From: Sphingobacterium cellulitidis | GTDB taxonomy: Bacteria; Bacteroidota; Bacteroidia; Sphingobacteriales; Sphingobacteriaceae | Direction: 5' to 3' | DNA: 64,000 nt | NCBI GenBank assembly: GCA_002245855.1 | Contig: NOUX01000002.1 | Span: 372,001-436,000 of the forward strand | Shown: positions 61,156 to 64,000 of the stretch, piece by piece | Layout of the letters: each line of letters opens with the position of its first letter | How positions within the stretch are numbered: position 1 is the first letter of the stretch | Notes under the pieces: model-generated | Database searches by the model: none | Told to the model about the DNA's origin: nothing | Seen by the model: only the letters and a program-made list of their open reading frames with translations | Made by a program: the position numbers and the translations under genes

Positions 61156-62451
61156 ATGATAAGTCAACTCATTTTTGGTATTATCTTCATAGCTGCCCTC
61201 GTTCTTTTCTATAAAAACGCAAGTAAGATTTATAGAAATATCAAACTAGGAAAAGCGACTGACCGCTCTGACCGTCCCGCTGAAAGATTGAAAATTATGC
61301 TTTTGGTCGCCTTCGGTCAAAAGAAAATGTTCAAAAGACCCATCCCTGCCCTACTGCATCTTTTTGTTTATGTAGGATTCGTAATCATCAATATCGAAAT
61401 GCTTGAAATCGTTATAGATGGTCTTTTTGGAACCCATCGGGTGCTTGCGGATGTCCTTGGCGGATTTTATGACTTCCTAATTTTCTCATTTGAAATATTG
61501 GCATTCTTGGTGTTATTAGGTTGTGTTGTCTTTGCAATTCGTAGAAACATTGTCAAAGTAAAACGCCTCAACCAATCTGAACTTAACAATTGGCCAAAAA
61601 CAGATGCTAATTTAATCTTAACCGCAGAAATCTTATTGATGGCGGCTTTCTTAACCATGAATGCTGCAGATTTTAAGCTTCAATTATTAAATGTTGAAGG
61701 ATACCATGCCGTTGGATCATTCCCCATCAGCTCTTATTTAGTAGGAATATTGCCAGATTCAGCATCTTCCTTGATAGCGATAGAAAGATTCAGTTGGTGG
61801 TTCCATATCATTGGGGTCTTGGCATTTCTTAACTATCTACCAATCTCCAAGCATTTACATATCCTGCTGGCATTCCCAAATACTTATTTCTCGAACCTGG
61901 AACCAAAAGGTGAACTTAACAATATGCAATCTGTAACGGATGAGGTAAAAGTAATGTTAGATCCCAGCCTACCTTCTCCATCCGGCGAACCTAGTCGTTT
62001 TGGTGTGAAAGATGTTCAGGACCTGACTTGGAAAAACCTATTGGACGCCTATACCTGTACCGAATGTGGTCGTTGTACCTCTTCATGTCCAGCTAATATC
62101 ACAGGTAAACTCTTGTCTCCACGTAAAATCATGATGGATACCAGGGACCGCATCGATGAAGTTGGTAAAAATATAGACAAGAACGGAAGCTTTGTAGATG
62201 ATGGAAAGTCATTATTGGACACTTACATCACTCGCGAGGAAATCTGGGCTTGTACAAGCTGTAATGCTTGTGTGGAGCAATGCCCAGTCAACATCAACCC
62301 TTTAGAAATTATTATCGGACTTAGACAATTTGCTGTAATGGAGGAATCTCAAGCTCCATCAAGTATCAACAATATGTTTTCTAACCTTGAAAACAATGGT
62401 GCTCCTTGGAAATATTCCCAAGCTGATAGAGCAAATTGGACAAATCAATAA
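61156..62451 (+). CDS. Membrane-bound 4Fe-4S dicluster protein (HdrC/NarI-like)
   Basis: 431 aa. The N-terminal 250 residues hold about five transmembrane helices with His residues (ALLHLFVYVGF, FSWWFHIIGVLAFLNYLPISKHLHIL) like cytochrome b-type NarI subunits. The C-terminal part has two 4Fe-4S motifs: CTECGRCTSSCPANITG near residue 300 and CTSCNACVEQCPVNI near residue 370. It probably passes electrons between the quinone pool and a cytosolic partner. The next gene, 11 bp downstream, carries the matching CCG-domain protein. In the family these pairs can link to ETF or acyl-CoA oxidation; that role is inferred. Confidence 0.9.
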   Translation: MISQLIFGIIFIAALVLFYKNASKIYRNIKLGKATDRSDRPAERLKIMLLVAFGQKKMFKRPIPALLHLFVYVGFVIINIEMLEIVIDGLFGTHRVLADVLGGFYDFLIFSFEILAFLVLLGCVVFAIRRNIVKVKRLNQSELNNWPKTDANLILTAEILLMAAFLTMNAADFKLQLLNVEGYHAVGSFPISSYLVGILPDSASSLIAIERFSWWFHIIGVLAFLNYLPISKHLHILLAFPNTYFSNLEPKGELNNMQSVTDEVKVMLDPSLPSPSGEPSRFGVKDVQDLTWKNLLDAYTCTECGRCTSSCPANITGKLLSPRKIMMDTRDRIDEVGKNIDKNGSFVDDGKSLLDTYITREEIWACTSCNACVEQCPVNINPLEIIIGLRQFAVMEESQAPSSINNMFSNLENNGAPWKYSQADRANWTNQ

Positions 62452-62462
62452 ATTGTATTAAC

Positions 62463-63257
62463 ATGGAAAATCAATTACATATACCTACCGTAGCAGAACT
62501 TGTAGCAAAAGGCGAAAGTCCAGATTTATTGTTTTGGGTAGGTTGTGCTGGTAGCTTCGATGAGCGTGCGCAACGCATAACTAGAGATATCTGCAAAATC
62601 CTACAGCATGTAGGAATTAAATATGCCATTTTAGGAACTGAAGAAAGCTGTACTGGAGACCCTGCGAAAAGGGCTGGAAATGAATTCCTATTCCAGATGC
62701 AAGCCATGATGAACATCCAGGTATTGGATGGCTATGAAATAAAAAAAATCGTGACGGCTTGTCCGCATTGCTTCAATACGATTAAGAATGAATATCCTAG
62801 CTTAGGTGGGAATTACGAAGTAATCCACCACAGCCAACTGATCCAATCCCTAATCGATGAAGGCAAATTAAAACCTGCCGATGGAAATGAATTCAAAGGC
62901 AAAAAAATCACTTATCATGATCCTTGTTATTTAGGTCGTGGCAATGATGTTTATGAAGCTCCTCGTAAGGTTCTAGAGGTTTTAGATGCCGACCTTGTGG
63001 AATTAAAACGCTGTAAATCCAATGGTCTATGCTGTGGCGCTGGTGGTGCGCAGATGTTCAAAGAACCTGAAAAAGGTAATAAAGATATCAATGTGGAGCG
63101 GATTGAAGACGTTATTGAATCTGAAGCGAAAATCGTCGCAGCAGCTTGTCCTTTCTGTATGACCATGCTTAGCGATGGTGTTAAAGTGAAAGAATTGGAA
63201 AATGAAATCAAAGTTTTGGACATCGCGGAAATCACGGTAAAAGCCAATAAACTATAA
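62463..63257 (+). CDS. Heterodisulfide reductase-related Fe-S protein with CCG domains
   Basis: 264 aa from the ATG at 62463 (MENQLHIPTVAEL); the frame opens at 62436 inside the previous gene. Two Cys-rich CCG-type segments: WVGCAGSFDERA with ESCTGDPAKRAGNE and CPHCFNTIKNEYP, then DPCYLGRGNDVYEAPRKVL with KSNGLCCGAGGAQMF and CPFCMTMLSDGV. This is the HdrB/LldE/GlpC-like cluster-binding subunit. It is in an operon with the membrane Fe-S protein and likely forms a complex with it. A terminator follows. Confidence 0.92.
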   Translation: MENQLHIPTVAELVAKGESPDLLFWVGCAGSFDERAQRITRDICKILQHVGIKYAILGTEESCTGDPAKRAGNEFLFQMQAMMNIQVLDGYEIKKIVTACPHCFNTIKNEYPSLGGNYEVIHHSQLIQSLIDEGKLKPADGNEFKGKKITYHDPCYLGRGNDVYEAPRKVLEVLDADLVELKRCKSNGLCCGAGGAQMFKEPEKGNKDINVERIEDVIESEAKIVAAACPFCMTMLSDGVKVKELENEIKVLDIAEITVKANKL

Positions 63258-63277
63258 CATTTCAATTTGAACCCCAT

Positions 63278-63318
63278 AAAAAAACCTTTGCCTTCCTATC
63301 GGAAAGCAAAGGTTTTTT
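63278..63318. terminator. Bidirectional terminator
   Basis: A-run, CCTTTGC (63285-63291), GCAAAGG (63306-63312) and six T. Convergent with the next gene. Confidence 0.88.
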
Positions 63319-63333
63319 GCATCAGTACAATCC

Positions 63334-64000
63334 TTATTTCCATTCCGTTTCAACTCCTTGACTTCGGATAAAATCTTGAAATTCTCTCAATAATGTTTTA
63401 TCAGACCGAACCTGTCGTGGGGTCACAGCTTTCTTTTTTGCAAAATGCACCAATAATCCAACCGCTTCTCCAATACTCCATTCTACCGGATGTAGTCGGT
63501 AACAGCCGTTCGTAATATGTGTTGTCCCGATATTTTTATTGGCCGGAAGTAAATTATCCATTCGGATAGGGATTAATGCCCCTAGCGGAATCTGAAAGGG
63601 CAAGGAAGGAAAGTCTACATAATTTCTTCTTTGCGTAGGGTGCAAGTCTATATGATAATATCCGATTCCAACGGAATCCTCAAAATATGCAGCCCTCTCA
63701 GAATCTTCATTTGCCTGTGCACTTATCTTCCGATTTTCTTTCCCAACATGCTGTTCGGTAACTGTAAATTCAGCCTTGATCCGCCTAGACTCACGTATAT
63801 AGGGATATTTCGCCATTCCATCCTCCGTCCCCATAATATCCTTCCTCAGCCGGATTCCTGGCCATCCTTTTCCTCCTTCTTCATTTTCAACCTCCGTCTG
63901 TAGCCAATACAATAGCGATAAACTCAATTGCTTGGCAGCAGCAACATGCTTGTCAAATTCTTTCCTAGGTACATCAATCAAGTTCCCTAACATATAATCA
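63334..64000 (-). CDS. FAD-dependent oxidoreductase, 5' truncated by window edge
   Basis: The C-terminal 222 or so residues of a larger protein; the frame stays open to base 64000, so the Met at 63993 is not the start. NGCYRLHPVEWSIGEAVGLLVHF is the conserved C-terminal FAD-contact segment of the FAD_oxidored (PF12831) group, which is often found near glycan utilisation genes in Bacteroidota. IGYYHIDLHPTQRR and FQIPLGALIPIRMDNLLPANKNIGTTHITNG are also typical. The FAD-binding N-terminus lies outside. Substrate unknown. Confidence 0.85.
   Translation of the reverse strand, partial: DYMLGNLIDVPRKEFDKHVAAAKQLSLSLLYWLQTEVENEEGGKGWPGIRLRKDIMGTEDGMAKYPYIRESRRIKAEFTVTEQHVGKENRKISAQANEDSERAAYFEDSVGIGYYHIDLHPTQRRNYVDFPSLPFQIPLGALIPIRMDNLLPANKNIGTTHITNGCYRLHPVEWSIGEAVGLLVHFAKKKAVTPRQVRSDKTLLREFQDFIRSQGVETEWK

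Noticed and set aside
1..64000. tRNA, rRNA, tmRNA or RNase P genes
   Set aside because: I looked through the gaps for TTCGAATC-type T-arms and long conserved RNA segments and found none; a covariance scan would be decisive.

Overview
The window is about 64 kb of bacterial chromosome from a member of the Bacteroidota, most likely Sphingobacteriaceae (Sphingobacterium or Pedobacter-like). The evidence is an AT-rich base composition, a SusC/SusD pair, Bacteroidota-type promoters (TAnnTTTG near -7, sometimes with TTG near -33), few Shine-Dalgarno sequences, and several gene forms common in this phylum: an E1 alpha/beta ketoacid dehydrogenase fusion, a DAHP synthase-chorismate mutase fusion, DUF4290, and a glycine-lipid acyltransferase pair. 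I see no rRNA, tRNA, prophage, transposase gene or CRISPR array.

Layout. 1-12.3 kb is a polysaccharide utilisation locus: a truncated GH95-like gene at the left edge, SusD, SusC, a complete GH95 enzyme, an AraC regulator, a secreted beta-propeller hydrolase and an LgoD-like dehydrogenase. The cargo suggests alpha-L-fucose or L-galactose side chains. 12.8-16.1 kb is a redox block (MarR, ferredoxin reductase, 2Fe-2S ferredoxin, type II NADH dehydrogenase). 16.4-19.8 kb holds PolX and an M1 peptidase. 19.9-25.7 kb is the complete rod-shape cluster mreB-mreC-mreD-mrdA-rodA. 25.7-26.7 kb is a GxxExxY gene inside a repeat-bounded cassette. 26.7-29.1 kb is a leftward operon (DMT transporter, YigZ, nucleoside phosphorylase). 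29.1-34.9 kb is an aromatic amino acid operon (pheA, DAHP synthase/chorismate mutase, aroA, aroC, a ROK protein) preceded by curved DNA and a leader-peptide attenuator. 34.9-48.3 kb is mostly leftward housekeeping: E1 dehydrogenase, RlmH, YceI, MurA, DUF4290, UvrD-type helicase, CatA-like acetyltransferase, DnaB, with a rightward VanX-like lipoprotein. 48.8-59.1 kb holds SDR, YqeY, GNAT, the GlsA/GlsB pair, CBS protein, NadK, UppS, BamA and two OmpH/Skp chaperones. 59.2-64 kb holds a GMC oxidoreductase, a two-gene membrane Fe-S module and a truncated FAD oxidoreductase.

How the genes work together. The left locus captures and cuts an outer glycan. The mre/mrd/rod block with murA, uppS and the VanX-like lipoprotein covers peptidoglycan synthesis and turnover, and bamA with the Skp genes covers outer membrane biogenesis. 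The pheA-aroC operon makes chorismate and phenylpyruvate.

The strongest unusual signals are: (1) a textbook ribosome-mediated attenuator, with an aromatic-rich leader peptide (FWFFYF) and mutually exclusive antiterminator and terminator stems ahead of pheA; (2) sixteen T-tracts at about 11-bp spacing just upstream of that promoter; (3) a GxxExxY gene between imperfect inverted repeats of about 53 bp that fill the gap between two convergent genes; (4) a PolX whose polymerase carboxylates are lost while its PHP nuclease site is intact; (5) a MurA with Asp in place of the fosfomycin-target Cys; (6) a perfect 16-bp inverted repeat between mreB and mreC; and (7) DnaA-box-like sites beside dnaB.
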